Origin: Telluria antibiotica | GTDB lineage: Bacteria > Pseudomonadota > Gammaproteobacteria > Burkholderiales > Burkholderiaceae_D | Direction: 5' to 3' | DNA: 64,000 nt | Assembly (NCBI RefSeq): GCF_011682055.1 | Contig: NZ_JAAQOM010000004.1 | Coordinates: forward strand, 134,653 to 198,652 | In this document: positions 55,298 through 64,000 of the stretch, piece after piece | Layout: every line of letters begins with the position of its first letter | Position numbering within the stretch: position 1 is the first letter of the stretch | Translations under genes and position numbers: made by a program | Notes under the pieces: generated by a model | The model's database searches: none | What the model was told of the DNA's origin: nothing | What the model saw: the letters and a program-made list of their open reading frames with translations, nothing else

Positions 55298-57427
55298 TTA
55301 CGCCGCGCCGACGAGGCTGGTGACCCGGATCGTCTTCGATTCGGGGATTTCCGAGTGCGACAACACCTTTAACTGCGGCAACGCCCGCCGCAGGAACCGC
55401 GACAACAGCGTGCGCAGCGGTCCCGGTACGAGGAGGACCGGCGTCAGGCCCATCGCCTCTTGCTGCTGCGCCGCATTGGCGGCCTGCTGGACAATCGTGT
55501 CGGCCAGGCCAGGTTCGATGCCCGTGCCATCGCCGCCGGCGTTCAGCGCTTGCACGAGCAGGCGTTCCAGGCGGTTGTCCAGCGTCATGACGGACAATTC
55601 GTTCGTTCCGGGGAACAGTTGCTGCACGATGGCGCGGCCCAGTGCGACACGCACCAGCGACGTCAGATCGGTCGGGTCCTGCGCGCTGCCGCCGTGCTCC
55701 GACAGCGTCTCGATGATCGTGCGCATGTCGCGGATGTGCACGCCTTCCTGCAGCAGGTTCTGCAGCACTTTCTGCAAGGTCGACAGCGACACGACCTTCG
55801 GCACCAGGTCCTCGACCAGCTTTGGAGCATCCTTGGCCAGGTGGTCGAGCAGCGCCTGCACTTCCATGCGGCCCAGCAATTCCGACGCGTGCGTCGTGAT
55901 CAGGTGGTTCAGGTGGGTGGCGATCACGGTGCTGGCATCGACGACCGTATAGCCCATGCTCTGCGCATCGTCCTTCAGGCCGGCGTCGATCCAGATCGCC
56001 GGCAGGCCGAATGCAGGATCCGTCGTCACGAGGCCCGGCAACGTGCCGCTCGCCATGCCCGGATTGATCGCCAGGTACTGGCCGTTCATCGCCTCGCCGG
56101 TGCCCACTTCGACGCCCTTCAGCGTGATGCGGTAGGCCGACGGTTTCAACTCCAGGTTGTCGCGGATGTGCACGGCTGGCGCCAGGAAGCCGACTTCCTG
56201 CGCGAATTTCTTGCGGATGCCCTTGATGCGTTTCAACAGGTCGCCGTTCTGCGTCTTGTCGACGAGCGGGATCAGGCGGTAGCCCACTTCCAGGCCGAGC
56301 GTGTCGACGGGCATGACGTCCTGCCAGCTCGCCTCTTCCTGCTCGGCCGGCGTCGTGGCCGCGGCCGCGCCGCCCCCGGGCGTGCCCGCCGGGCCGCCAC
56401 CGCCTGCCGCGCCCTGCTGCTGTTCCAGCGGCATGTTCTTGCGGCGCTTCTCCAGCAGATAGCCGCCGCCGAACAGCGAGCTGCCCAGCAGCAGGAACAC
56501 GAGGTTCGGCATGCCCGGGATCAAGCCCATGCCGCCGATGATGCCGCCCGTGATGTACAGCACTTCCGGTTTCGCGAACAACTGGCCGACGACCTGGGAA
56601 CCCACGTCCTTGTCGCTCGCCACGCGCGACACGACCATACCGGCCGCGATCGAGATGATCAGCGACGGGATCTGGGCGACGAGACCGTCACCGATGGCGA
56701 GCAGCGTGTAGTTCTTGATCGCGTCGGCAAAGCCCATGTCGTGCTGGACCATGCCCACGATGAGGCCGCCGACGACGTTGATCACGGTGACGAGGATGCC
56801 CGCCACGGCGTCGCCGCGCACGTATTTCGACGCACCGTCCATCGCGCCGTAGAACTCGGCCTCTTGGGACACCTCGGCACGACGGAGCTTGGCATCCTGC
56901 TCGCCGATCAGGCCCGCGTTCAGGTCGGCGTCGATCGCCATCTGCTTGCCGGGCATCGCGTCCAGGGCGAAGCGTGCGCCCACCTCGGCGATACGGCCCG
57001 CGCCTTTGGTCACGACGGTGAAGTTGATGATCGTCAGGATGACGAAGACGACGAGGCCGACCGTGTAATTGCCGCCGATCAGGAAGTGGCCGAACGCTTC
57101 GATCACCTTGCCGGCCGCGGCGGCGCCCGTGTGGCCTTCGGTCAGCACGACGCGCGTCGACGCCACGTTCAGCGACAGGCGCAGCATCGTGGTCACGAGC
57201 AGCACGGCCGGGAAGGCCATGAAGTCGAGCGGCTTGACCGTGTACAACGCGGTCAGCAGCACGATCACGGACATCGCGATGTTGAAGCTGAAGAACAGGT
57301 CCAGTGCGAAGGCCGGCAACGGCAGGATCATCATTGCCAGCAGCAGGATGATCAGGATCGGCGCCGCCAACGCGTTGCCGCGCGCACCGATCTTCTGCAG
57401 CCAGGGAGGCAATTTGAAACCGTTCAT
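55298..57427 (-). CDS. flhA: Flagellar export gate protein FlhA
   Basis: 709 residues from ATG 57427, which has GGAG 7 bases upstream; an ATG at 57445 would add six residues but has no ribosome site. The N-terminal half has about eight helices with the FHIPEP signature region (AFPAVLLVTTMLRLSLNVAS, RFALDAMPGKQMAIDADLNA). The C-terminal cytoplasmic domain binds chaperones (GYTVVDASTVIATHLNHLIT). It is the export-gate ring. Confidence 0.97.
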   Translation of the reverse strand: MNGFKLPPWLQKIGARGNALAAPILIILLLAMMILPLPAFALDLFFSFNIAMSVIVLLTALYTVKPLDFMAFPAVLLVTTMLRLSLNVASTRVVLTEGHTGAAAAGKVIEAFGHFLIGGNYTVGLVVFVILTIINFTVVTKGAGRIAEVGARFALDAMPGKQMAIDADLNAGLIGEQDAKLRRAEVSQEAEFYGAMDGASKYVRGDAVAGILVTVINVVGGLIVGMVQHDMGFADAIKNYTLLAIGDGLVAQIPSLIISIAAGMVVSRVASDKDVGSQVVGQLFAKPEVLYITGGIIGGMGLIPGMPNLVFLLLGSSLFGGGYLLEKRRKNMPLEQQQGAAGGGGPAGTPGGGAAAATTPAEQEEASWQDVMPVDTLGLEVGYRLIPLVDKTQNGDLLKRIKGIRKKFAQEVGFLAPAVHIRDNLELKPSAYRITLKGVEVGTGEAMNGQYLAINPGMASGTLPGLVTTDPAFGLPAIWIDAGLKDDAQSMGYTVVDASTVIATHLNHLITTHASELLGRMEVQALLDHLAKDAPKLVEDLVPKVVSLSTLQKVLQNLLQEGVHIRDMRTIIETLSEHGGSAQDPTDLTSLVRVALGRAIVQQLFPGTNELSVMTLDNRLERLLVQALNAGGDGTGIEPGLADTIVQQAANAAQQQEAMGLTPVLLVPGPLRTLLSRFLRRALPQLKVLSHSEIPESKTIRVTSLVGAA

Positions 57428-57579
57428 TCGTGCTCCGTCGTCCATGAAATGTGTGGATCCGGCCAGGACGCCATCGCATCCGATGGATCACTTGCCCAGA
57501 TACAACATTATTGCCGGAGCGCGGTATCGACCATGCGGGAAGCAGACAGGCAAATACGGTGCATTTCGCCCTGTAAACG

Positions 57580-57613
57580 AAAAAGGCTAGCGCACCGCGG
57601 TGCGCCGGCCTTT
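57580..57613 (-). terminator. Rho-independent terminator of flhB
   Basis: On the minus strand AAAGGC-CG-GCGCACC-GC-GGTGCGC-TA-GCCTTTTT: a long interrupted stem followed by a T run, 8 bp after the flhB stop. It separates flhB from the flhA operon. Confidence 0.85.
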
Positions 57614-57621
57614 CCTGCCCG

Positions 57622-58803
57622 TCAATGCGTGCCGGTGCCGGGACGGTTGCCTGCTTTTTGCGAAGCAGGGTTGAACGGGTCCATCTCGGGCGGGACCTGG
57701 AGCCGCTGCGGACGGTCCGGATACTGGTCGAGCGTGCCCTTGCTGTAGGCGCGCAGCTGGTAGACGTAGGCCAGCACTTCCGCCACGGCTGAGTACAGCG
57801 CTTCCGGGATCTCGTCGTCGATGTCCGTGTGCTTGTACAGCGCACGGGCCAGCGCCGGCGCTTCCAGCATGGCGACCTTGTGTTCCTTCGCGAGCTCGCG
57901 GATCTTCGCCGCGACCTCGTCGGTACCCTTGGCGACCACGCGCGGCGCGCCCCGCTGCCCTTCCCCATACTTCAGCGCGACGGCGAAATGGGTCGGGTTC
58001 GTGACGACGACGTCGGCCGTCGGCACGTTGGCCATCATGCGCTTGCGCGCCATTTCGCGCTGCAGCTGGCGGATCTTGCCCTTGATCTGCGGGTTGCCGT
58101 CCGATTCCTTCGATTCCTGGATGACTTCCTGGCGCGTCATCTTGAGCTTATCGGCGTGATGCCACATCTGGTACGGACCGTCGAGGATGGCGATGGCGCC
58201 CAACGCGCCGACCATGGTCAGGAACGCCTTGGCGATGAGGCCGCCCAAGTGCGGCGCGGCGGTGCCGAACGGTTCGGCGACGAGGCCGATTACGGCATCC
58301 TTCTGGCTCAGCACGACGAACCACGCCACCGCGCCGACGAGCAGCGTCTTGGCGACGGCCTTCAGCAATTCGATAAGCGCATTGGTCGACACCATATTGC
58401 CCAGGCCCCGCATGGGATTCAGTTTGCCGAAATTGGGCATGAACGCCTTGGCACTGAAGTTCCAGCCGCCGATGAGCAGCGGCGACGCCAGCATCATCAG
58501 CATGACGGCGCCCGCCAGCGGCAGGCACGCGAGGAGCACGCCGGCGATGTCCGCGCCGATGCGTTCGATCAGGGCGTTCGGGTTGTAGATCTGTTCGCGG
58601 TCGAGCGAGAGCCCGCGCTGCAGCGTGGTGGACAGCGTGTTGACGATACCACCACCCATCATCCACAGGCCGGCGCCGGCGGTCATCAGCACGGTGAACG
58701 TGGCCACTTCGCGCGAACGGGGAATGTCGCCGTCTTCACGCGCCTGCCTCAGTCGTTTCTCTGACGCTGGTTCGGTCCGTTCTGCGTCGCTGTCTTCTGC
58801 CAT
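57622..58803 (-). CDS. flhB: Flagellar export switch protein FlhB
   Basis: 393 residues. Four transmembrane helices are followed by the cytoplasmic tail with autocleavage motif NPTH in DVVVTNPTHFAVALKYGEGQ (about residue 269), then VVAKGTDEVAAKIRELAKEH and PEALYSAVAEVLAYVYQLRA. Cleavage allows the switch from hook to filament substrates. A separate FlhB-tail protein is at 18981. It is transcribed alone, ended by a strong terminator. Confidence 0.97.
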   Translation of the reverse strand: MAEDSDAERTEPASEKRLRQAREDGDIPRSREVATFTVLMTAGAGLWMMGGGIVNTLSTTLQRGLSLDREQIYNPNALIERIGADIAGVLLACLPLAGAVMLMMLASPLLIGGWNFSAKAFMPNFGKLNPMRGLGNMVSTNALIELLKAVAKTLLVGAVAWFVVLSQKDAVIGLVAEPFGTAAPHLGGLIAKAFLTMVGALGAIAILDGPYQMWHHADKLKMTRQEVIQESKESDGNPQIKGKIRQLQREMARKRMMANVPTADVVVTNPTHFAVALKYGEGQRGAPRVVAKGTDEVAAKIRELAKEHKVAMLEAPALARALYKHTDIDDEIPEALYSAVAEVLAYVYQLRAYSKGTLDQYPDRPQRLQVPPEMDPFNPASQKAGNRPGTGTH

Positions 58804-58978
58804 CGTGCGCTTCCTTGCCGGCCGTCCGGGAGACAGCTACATTGTCCAAGGCTGCATTATCCCAGGCATTACCCGGAAGCTAGAAAAGAAGAAGGCGGCA
58901 ATACACGGCCCATATCGCGGCCTGAACGCCCGCGCCTCGGTGCAAACTATGCGAACACGCAACAAAAATGCGGAAAAG

Positions 58979-59007
58979 TGGTAGGAATCTCTGGCACGTT
59001 CTGTCAA
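58979..59007 (-). promoter_or_regulatory. Candidate sigma-70 promoter of flhB
   Basis: A perfect -35 TTGACA (59002-59007 on the minus strand) lies 17 bases from CTACCA (58979-58984), a weak -10. It is 176 bp before the flhB start. Confidence 0.35.
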
Positions 59008-59095
59008 AATTGCAAATTGCTTACGTCGAAAAGAATCACATTTTTGGCTGAGCTGGCTTTCCCGTCGGCATTGATGAATCAAGGCAATGTTCAAA

Positions 59096-59106
59096 TGCTA
59101 TATAAT
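59096..59106 (+). promoter_or_regulatory. Candidate extended -10 promoter of the small secreted protein gene
   Basis: TGC followed by TATATAAT gives an extended -10 about 56 bp before the start codon. No good -35 at standard spacing; TTGATG at 59071 is too far upstream. Confidence 0.4.
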
Positions 59107-59161
59107 GGTCTAGCAACATTGCGATTTGCAGGTGCCCCGTTAATTGAACAAAGGATACAAA

Positions 59162-59470
59162 ATGAAGAAACTCCTCGTCACGACCGCCATTCTGAGCCTG
59201 CTGTCGGCCCAGGCATTCGCGCAAGAAGCCGCTACCAGCGCCACCGCAGGTACTAACTCGGCATCGGCCCAAGCTGGCTCGTCCTCCGCTACCGGTTCGG
59301 ACACTGGCGCCACTGCCAACACCAATTCGGGTGGCTTCCTGAACAGCACCTCCATCGGCGGCATGTCGACCGGCACGCTGATCGCCATCGGCACCGCTGT
59401 CGCTGCCGTCGCCGTCGCTGCTTCGGACAACGGCACGACCACGAACCATACGACCACCACGCACCACTGA
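59162..59470 (+). CDS. Small secreted Ser/Thr/Ala-rich protein of unknown function
   Basis: 102 residues from ATG 59162 with AAAGGA 6 bases upstream. It has a clean signal peptide (KKLLVTTAILSLLSAQAFA), then a Ser/Ala/Thr-rich segment, a hydrophobic stretch (TGTLIAIGTAVAAVAVAAS) and a Thr/His tail (NGTTTNHTTTTHH). It looks like a small exported, membrane-anchored or cell-surface protein near an exopolysaccharide locus. Family not recognised. Ended by a strong shared terminator. Confidence 0.75.
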   Translation: MKKLLVTTAILSLLSAQAFAQEAATSATAGTNSASAQAGSSSATGSDTGATANTNSGGFLNSTSIGGMSTGTLIAIGTAVAAVAVAASDNGTTTNHTTTTHH

Positions 59471-59510
59471 TCGCATTCGGGACGCCTGCGCGTTCCGTTG
59501 CAGATCGTTG

Positions 59511-59548
59511 CAAAACAAAACGGCCGCGAAAGCGGCCGTTTTGTTTTG
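59511..59548. terminator. Bidirectional rho-independent terminator
   Basis: CAAAACAAAACGGCCGC, GAAA loop, GCGGCCGTTTTGTTTTG: a perfect stem flanked by A and T runs on both strands, serving the plus-strand small gene and the minus-strand rmlC. Confidence 0.95.
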
Positions 59549-59579
59549 TAAAAGCAGCACGCAGCCGCGCGGCATCGGT

Positions 59580-60131
59580 TCAGTCGAACACGTCGGCCTG
59601 CGCCAGCAGCTTGCCGGTCTGGTCCTTGGCCGCCAGCTGCGGCGCAAAGTCGATGGGCCAATCGATGCCGATGGCCGGGTCGTTCCACAGCAAGGTTCGC
59701 TCGTGCTCCGGATACCAGTAATCCGTTGTTTTATAGAGGAATTCCGCGGACTCGCTCAGCACGACGAAGCCATGCGCGAATCCCGGCGGTACCCAGACCT
59801 GGCGGTAATTGTCCGCACTCAGTTCCATGCCCACCCAACGTCCGAACGTGGCCGACGATTTGCGCAAGTCGACGGCGACATCGAACACGCGCCCCTGCAC
59901 CACTCGCACCAGTTTGCCTTGGGGATTGTGAATCTGATAATGCAAACCGCGGAGTACCCCGTTGGCCGACTTGCTGTGATTGTCCTGCACGAACTGCGTG
60001 TCGAGTCCCGTCGCCTGGGCGAATTCACGGGCATTGAAGCTTTCGAAAAAGAAGCCGCGTGCATCGCCAAAGACTTTTGGCTCCAGCATCAACACATCGG
60101 GTATGGCGGTCGGCGTAACGGTTAGCGGCAT
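59580..60131 (-). CDS. rmlC: dTDP-4-dehydrorhamnose 3,5-epimerase
   Basis: 183 residues. Cupin fold with the catalytic His in NGVLRGLHYQIH, the region FVQDNHSKSANG and RQVWVPPGFAHGFVVLSESA. It epimerises C3 and C5 of dTDP-4-keto-6-deoxyglucose. It is the last gene of rmlB-rmlD-rmlA-rmlC, 9 bp after rmlA. Confidence 0.96.
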   Translation of the reverse strand: MPLTVTPTAIPDVLMLEPKVFGDARGFFFESFNAREFAQATGLDTQFVQDNHSKSANGVLRGLHYQIHNPQGKLVRVVQGRVFDVAVDLRKSSATFGRWVGMELSADNYRQVWVPPGFAHGFVVLSESAEFLYKTTDYWYPEHERTLLWNDPAIGIDWPIDFAPQLAAKDQTGKLLAQADVFD

Positions 60132-60140
60132 AGAGTCGAC

Positions 60141-61019
60141 TTATTTCAACAGGTTGAGAAGGTAGGCACCGTAGCCGTTCTTGGCGAGCGGCGCCGCAAG
60201 ATTCTGCACATCGGCTGCGCCGATCCAGCCCTGGCGATACGCGATCTCCTCGGGGCATGCCACCTGCAAACCCTGCCGCTTCTGCAGCGTGGCGATGAAG
60301 CTCGCGGCCTCGAGCAGGCTGTCGTGGGTGCCCGTGTCGAGCCAGGCGTAGCCGCGGCCCATGATCTCGACGTTCAGCTTGCCCCGCTCCAGGTAGCAGC
60401 GATTGACGTCCGTGATCTCCAGTTCGCCGCGCGCCGACGGCTTGATGCCGGCCGCCACATTGCACACGTCGTTGTCGTAGAAGTACAGCCCGGTCACGGC
60501 GTACGAGGACTTCGGCACCTTCGGCTTTTCTTCGATGCTCAGCGCGCGCTGCCCGGCATCGAACTCGACGACGCCATAGCGCTCCGGATCCTGCACGTGG
60601 TAAGCGAACACGGTCGCGCTGTCAGTGCGTTCGTGGGCGCGACTCAACTGACCCACGAGGTCGTGGCCGTAGAAGATATTGTCACCGAGCACAAGCGCGC
60701 TCGGATCATTGCCGACGAAATCCTTACCGATGATGAAGGCCTGGGCCAAGCCGTCTGGCGAGGGCTGCACGGCATACTGGATGCTCATGCCCCAGCGGCT
60801 GCCGTCACCAAGAAGTTCGGCGAAACGCGGCGTGTCCTGCGGCGTGCTGATGACGAGCACGTCGCGGATGCCGCTCAGCATCAGCGTGCTGAGCGGATAG
60901 TAGATCATCGGCTTGTCGTAGACGGGCATCAACTGCTTGCTGACGGCCTGCGTCACGGGGTAGAGCCGCGTGCCGGAGCCGCCGGCCAGGATGATGCCTT
61001 TACGCTTCAATGTGGACAT
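60141..61019 (-). CDS. rmlA: Glucose-1-phosphate thymidylyltransferase
   Basis: 292 residues. The nucleotidyl-transferase signature [53 protein letters not shown] and [20 protein letters not shown] are present. It makes dTDP-glucose from glucose-1-phosphate and dTTP, the first step of dTDP-L-rhamnose synthesis. Confidence 0.97.
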   Translation of the reverse strand: MSTLKRKGIILAGGSGTRLYPVTQAVSKQLMPVYDKPMIYYPLSTLMLSGIRDVLVISTPQDTPRFAELLGDGSRWGMSIQYAVQPSPDGLAQAFIIGKDFVGNDPSALVLGDNIFYGHDLVGQLSRAHERTDSATVFAYHVQDPERYGVVEFDAGQRALSIEEKPKVPKSSYAVTGLYFYDNDVCNVAAGIKPSARGELEITDVNRCYLERGKLNVEIMGRGYAWLDTGTHDSLLEAASFIATLQKRQGLQVACPEEIAYRQGWIGAADVQNLAAPLAKNGYGAYLLNLLK

Positions 61020-61029
61020 TGGCTACCTC

Positions 61030-61917
61030 TTACAAAATTTGCCGAAGCACGTGACGCACGCCTTCCTGCCAGGGCGGCAGGCGCAGGTCGAACGTCGTGC
61101 GGAAACGGGTCGTGTCGAGCCGCGAATTGAGGGGCCGCTTGGCCGGGGTCGGATACTGGTCGGTGGACAGCGGCGCGACGGCGTCGACGGTTGCCTTCAG
61201 AACCTTGCCAGCGGCAAGCGCTTCGCCGATCACGAATTGCGCATAGCCGTGCCAGCTCGTCTCTCCGCCGGCGGCCACGTGATACGTACCGTAGGGGAAA
61301 TCGGCAGCGCCCGCGCGCGCGTACGCACGCACGAGGTGGGCGCTGACGTCGGCCAGCAACGCGGCCGACGTGGGCGCGCCGAACTGGTCCGCGACGACCG
61401 TCAGCTTGTCGCGCTCGCCCGCCTGGCGCAACATCGTCTTGGCAAAATTGCCGCCATGCGCGCCCACGACCCAGCTCGTGCGCAGGATCAGGTGGCGCGG
61501 ATTTGCCGCGGCCAAGCCCTGCTCACCCGCGAGTTTCGTACAGCCGTAGACGCTTTGCGGTGCCGGTGCGTCGTCTTCCGTGTAGGCACCCTGCTTCGTG
61601 CCGTCGAACACATAGTCGGTCGAATAATGCAGGACGAACGCGCCCAGCTTCGCGCCCTCTTCACCCAGGATCGCAGGCGCGACGGCGTTGACGGCGCGGG
61701 CCGTCGCCTCGTCCGACTCGGCCTTGTCGACGGCCGTGTAGGCTGCCGGGTTGACGATCACGTCGGGCGCCACGCGACGCACGAGTTCGCGCAACGCGTC
61801 GGCGTCGGCCAGGTTGCAGTCCTCTGTGCCGACGGCGACGACGTCGCCGAGTAGCGCCAGCGCGCGCTGTAGTTCGAAGCCGAGCTGGCCGTTCTTGCCG
61901 GTCAGGAGGATCTTCAT
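61030..61917 (-). CDS. rmlD: dTDP-4-dehydrorhamnose reductase
   Basis: 295 residues. Rossmann motif LLTGKNGQLG, NPAAYTAVDKAESD, HYSTDYVFDGTKQGAY and the catalytic YxxxK in VYGCTKLAGE. It reduces the 4-keto sugar to dTDP-L-rhamnose. Its start codon is directly adjacent to the rmlB stop. Confidence 0.96.
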   Translation of the reverse strand: MKILLTGKNGQLGFELQRALALLGDVVAVGTEDCNLADADALRELVRRVAPDVIVNPAAYTAVDKAESDEATARAVNAVAPAILGEEGAKLGAFVLHYSTDYVFDGTKQGAYTEDDAPAPQSVYGCTKLAGEQGLAAANPRHLILRTSWVVGAHGGNFAKTMLRQAGERDKLTVVADQFGAPTSAALLADVSAHLVRAYARAGAADFPYGTYHVAAGGETSWHGYAQFVIGEALAAGKVLKATVDAVAPLSTDQYPTPAKRPLNSRLDTTRFRTTFDLRLPPWQEGVRHVLRQIL

Positions 61918-62976
61918 TCAGGCACCGTACTGTTGGCCGACCCAGTCGCGGTAGGTTCCGCTCGTCACATGCTGTACCCAGTCCTGGTGGTCGAGGTACC
62001 ACTGCACGGTCTTGCGGATGCCCGTCTCGAACGTTTCGGCGGGCTTCCACCCCAGCTCGCGCTCGAGCTTCGTCGCATCGATCGCGTAGCGCCGATCGTG
62101 GCCCGGGCGGTCCGTCACGAACGTGATCTGCGTGGCGTACGACTGGCCGTCGGCGCGCGGACGCAATTCGTCGAGGATGGCGCACAGCGTGCGCACGACG
62201 TCGAGGTTCGCCTTCTCGTTCCAGCCGCCGACGTTGTAGACCTCGCCCAGCCGGCCCGCCTCGAGCACACGGCGGATGGCCGAGCAATGGTCTTTCACGT
62301 ACAGCCAGTCGCGGACCTGCTGGCCGTCGCCGTAGATCGGCAGCGGCTTGCCGGCCAGCGCATTGTGGATGCACAGGGGGATCAGCTTTTCCGGAAAGTG
62401 ATACGGGCCATAATTGTTCGAGCAATTGGTGGTCAGTACCGGCAGGCCGTACGTGTGATGGTAGGCGCGCACGAGATGATCGCTGGCCGCCTTGCTGGCG
62501 GAGTATGGGCTGTTCGGCTCGTAGCGGTTCGTCTCGCGGAACGCGGGGTCGTCCTTGCCGAGCGAGCCGTAGACTTCGTCGGTGGACACGTGCAGGAAGC
62601 GGAACGCGGCCTTGCCCTCCTCCGGCAGCGCGCCCCAGTACTCGCGCACGGCTTCGAGCAAGTGAAACGTGCCGACGATATTCGTCTGGATGAATTCGCC
62701 GGGGCCGTGGATGCTGCGGTCGACGTGGCTTTCGGCCGCGAAGTTCACGACGGCCCGCGGCTGGTGTTCCCGCAGCAGGCGTCGCACGAGGTCGACGTCG
62801 CCGATGTCGCCATGGACGAAAACATGGCGCGGATTGTCGCGCAGGCTTGCCAGGTTCTCGAGGTTGCCGGCATAGGTCAGCTTGTCGAGATTGATGACCG
62901 GCTCGTCGGCCAGGGCACACCAGTCCAGCACGAAGTTACTGCCAATGAAGCCGGCACCGCCTGTCGTCAAGATCAT
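61918..62976 (-). CDS. rmlB: dTDP-glucose 4,6-dehydratase
   Basis: 352 residues from [19 protein letters not shown]; an upstream in-frame ATG is unlike the family. NAD-binding [32 protein letters not shown] and [20 protein letters not shown] are RmlB motifs. It forms dTDP-4-keto-6-deoxyglucose. It lies 71 bp after the YjbH-PAP2 gene, in the same direction. Confidence 0.97.
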   Translation of the reverse strand: MILTTGGAGFIGSNFVLDWCALADEPVINLDKLTYAGNLENLASLRDNPRHVFVHGDIGDVDLVRRLLREHQPRAVVNFAAESHVDRSIHGPGEFIQTNIVGTFHLLEAVREYWGALPEEGKAAFRFLHVSTDEVYGSLGKDDPAFRETNRYEPNSPYSASKAASDHLVRAYHHTYGLPVLTTNCSNNYGPYHFPEKLIPLCIHNALAGKPLPIYGDGQQVRDWLYVKDHCSAIRRVLEAGRLGEVYNVGGWNEKANLDVVRTLCAILDELRPRADGQSYATQITFVTDRPGHDRRYAIDATKLERELGWKPAETFETGIRKTVQWYLDHQDWVQHVTSGTYRDWVGQQYGA

Positions 62977-63047
62977 GTATTTCTCCGGTTGGGCAGGAAG
63001 CCGCTGGCGCGGCCTCATCCGGCATGCCTGGCGCTTCCGTCCGATTG

Positions 63048-64000
63048 TCAGTAATTCCCGAACCAGGCCACGCCGACCGATTTCGGACCAGGCGCGACAG
63101 CAAAGCTCGAGTGCGTATCCGTACGCTGGGCCTGCCACAGCCATCCGCCCACGGCCATACCGAGCAGGCTACCGGCGACGACGTCCGATACCCAATGCTG
63201 GCGGCCTGCCGTACGACCCAGCGAACCGGCTGCCGCCACGCCGTACAGCCATGGCGCATCGTACTCCTGGGCAAACGGCGTCACCGCGGCAAACGCCACG
63301 GTGGCATGGTTGGACGGGAACGATGCATTCGAACGGTCCGTCGCCTTGCTCCACTGGCCCGTTTCCTGGTCGGGGCGCGCCCGGCCGGCGATACGCTTCG
63401 CCGTGATCGACAGGGCGGCGGCACTGGCGACCGATTCCAGCGAGATAATACCAATGTTTTGCACGCGTGCATCACCAAACGCCACGGCCCCCGCGGCGAT
63501 ACCGGTGAAAACGAGGGGCGTCGCCTTGCTGACATTGTCCCACGCACGGGCGACGCTCGATCCCTGATGCTTCTTCATAAAGCGATCGACCGGCTTGTCG
63601 AGCAGTGCGCTGGCCAGGATGGCGCCACCGCCGACGGCTGCGCCTTTGGCCCAGTCCGGCGGCGTCGGCCCCGTGTTGAAGGACTGCTCGACGCGCATGC
63701 GGAACATCGGCCACAGATTCGGCATGGCGCTGACGGGCGGATTCACGGCCGGCAGATTCTGCTCGTCGCGCCGCTCGGCGAAGTTGCCGAGGCCGTCGAA
63801 CGTCGTCATGTCGCGGCGGGGCTGTTCGATCATGTCGTACAGGTCGCCCGGGCTTGCGACCATCTGGCCGACGTCGCGGGTCCACGGAGACAGGGCGACG
63901 CTGGCCGTGTTCTGGCTGTCGAATGGGAGCATGATGTTCAGCGGCACCGACAGGAATACGCCCTTGTCGTGGTACGGGCTCGACGGCGTGCCGGGATTCG
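63048..64000 (-). CDS. YjbH-like domain fused to PAP2 phosphatase (5' part outside window)
   Basis: The frame enters from the right edge without a start. The entering residues ([20 protein letters not shown], then [20 protein letters not shown]) resemble the C-terminus of YjbH-type exopolysaccharide outer-membrane proteins. The last approximately 200 residues form a PAP2 phosphatase: KRIAGRARP (K-x6-RP), [11 protein letters not shown] (PSNH instead of PSGH) and R-x5-H-x3-D in [16 protein letters not shown]. It probably acts at the envelope in polysaccharide export or lipid-carrier recycling; this is inferred. Confidence 0.75.
   Translation of the reverse strand, partial: NPGTPSSPYHDKGVFLSVPLNIMLPFDSQNTASVALSPWTRDVGQMVASPGDLYDMIEQPRRDMTTFDGLGNFAERRDEQNLPAVNPPVSAMPNLWPMFRMRVEQSFNTGPTPPDWAKGAAVGGGAILASALLDKPVDRFMKKHQGSSVARAWDNVSKATPLVFTGIAAGAVAFGDARVQNIGIISLESVASAAALSITAKRIAGRARPDQETGQWSKATDRSNASFPSNHATVAFAAVTPFAQEYDAPWLYGVAAAGSLGRTAGRQHWVSDVVAGSLLGMAVGGWLWQAQRTDTHSSFAVAPGPKSVGVAWFGNY

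Larger units (their letters stand above)
58804..59161. other. 358-bp intergenic region between flhB and the small secreted protein gene
   Basis: No gene supported. It is AT-rich at about 58930-59110. It holds divergent promoter candidates, one for flhB (58979-59007, minus) and one for the plus-strand gene (59099-59106). Confidence 0.55.

Overview
This is high-GC, gene-dense DNA from a betaproteobacterium, most likely Oxalobacteraceae (Massilia, Duganella or Janthinobacterium type). That assignment is inferred from the codon bias, the flagellar gene order, the motC-motD-fliA-flhG-flhF-flhA set, and two dispersed repeat families: one with a GGGGTCAGAGC core and one with a GTAGGGTGGGC core. No rRNA, tRNA, CRISPR array, intact insertion sequence or phage was seen.

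Layout. (1) 1-6.7 kb is an accessory and housekeeping edge: a truncated SUMF1-like gene, an operon of SGNH hydrolase, NodU-type carbamoyltransferase and a small unknown protein, then a fatty-acid hydroxylase family membrane protein, heme oxygenase, GreB and a small membrane protein. (2) 6.7-12.1 kb is signalling: a NarX/LiaS-type histidine kinase with a LuxR-type regulator, a diguanylate cyclase, and the flagellin lysine methylase FliB. (3) 12.2-20.1 kb holds the filament genes fliC-flaG-fliD-fliS-fliT, a second FliK-like protein, a free-standing FlhB-tail protein and the PilZ flagellar brake YcgR. (4) 20.1-21.8 kb is a small insert: ECF sigma factor, DUF4142 protein and cupredoxin. (5) 22.0-34.2 kb has fliE on the minus strand, diverging from fliFGHIJK-fliL-fliMNOPQR. 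(6) 34.3-45.4 kb is the rod/hook operon on the minus strand, flgBCDEFGHIJKL, with flgA-flgM-flgN diverging to 47.2 kb. (7) 47.3-50.5 kb has a MASE3-PAS-GGDEF-EAL protein and a small unknown. (8) 50.6-58.8 kb carries motD, motC, fliA, flhG, flhF, flhA and flhB on the minus strand. (9) 59.1-64 kb starts an exopolysaccharide locus: a small secreted protein, the dTDP-rhamnose set rmlBDAC, and a YjbH-PAP2 fusion cut by the window edge.

How it works together. The window encodes nearly a complete flagellum: MS/C ring, export gate, rod, hook, filament, caps, chaperones, sigma-28 with its anti-sigma FlgM, polar placement (FlhF/FlhG) and a MotCD stator. flhDC, motAB and chemotaxis genes are absent and must lie elsewhere. 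Good sigma-28 promoter matches precede fliC, fliD and flgM. c-di-GMP control enters through the diguanylate cyclase, YcgR and the GGDEF-EAL protein.

Most notable: a 48-bp tandem array fills the whole flgH-flgI spacer and abuts the flgI start codon; an approximately 83-bp element is duplicated upstream of the diguanylate cyclase and fliB; FlhG has lost a recognisable Walker A; all flagellin lysines lie in the central and C-terminal parts, beside a lysine methylase; FliO is a long lipobox-bearing form with a 15-bp minisatellite.
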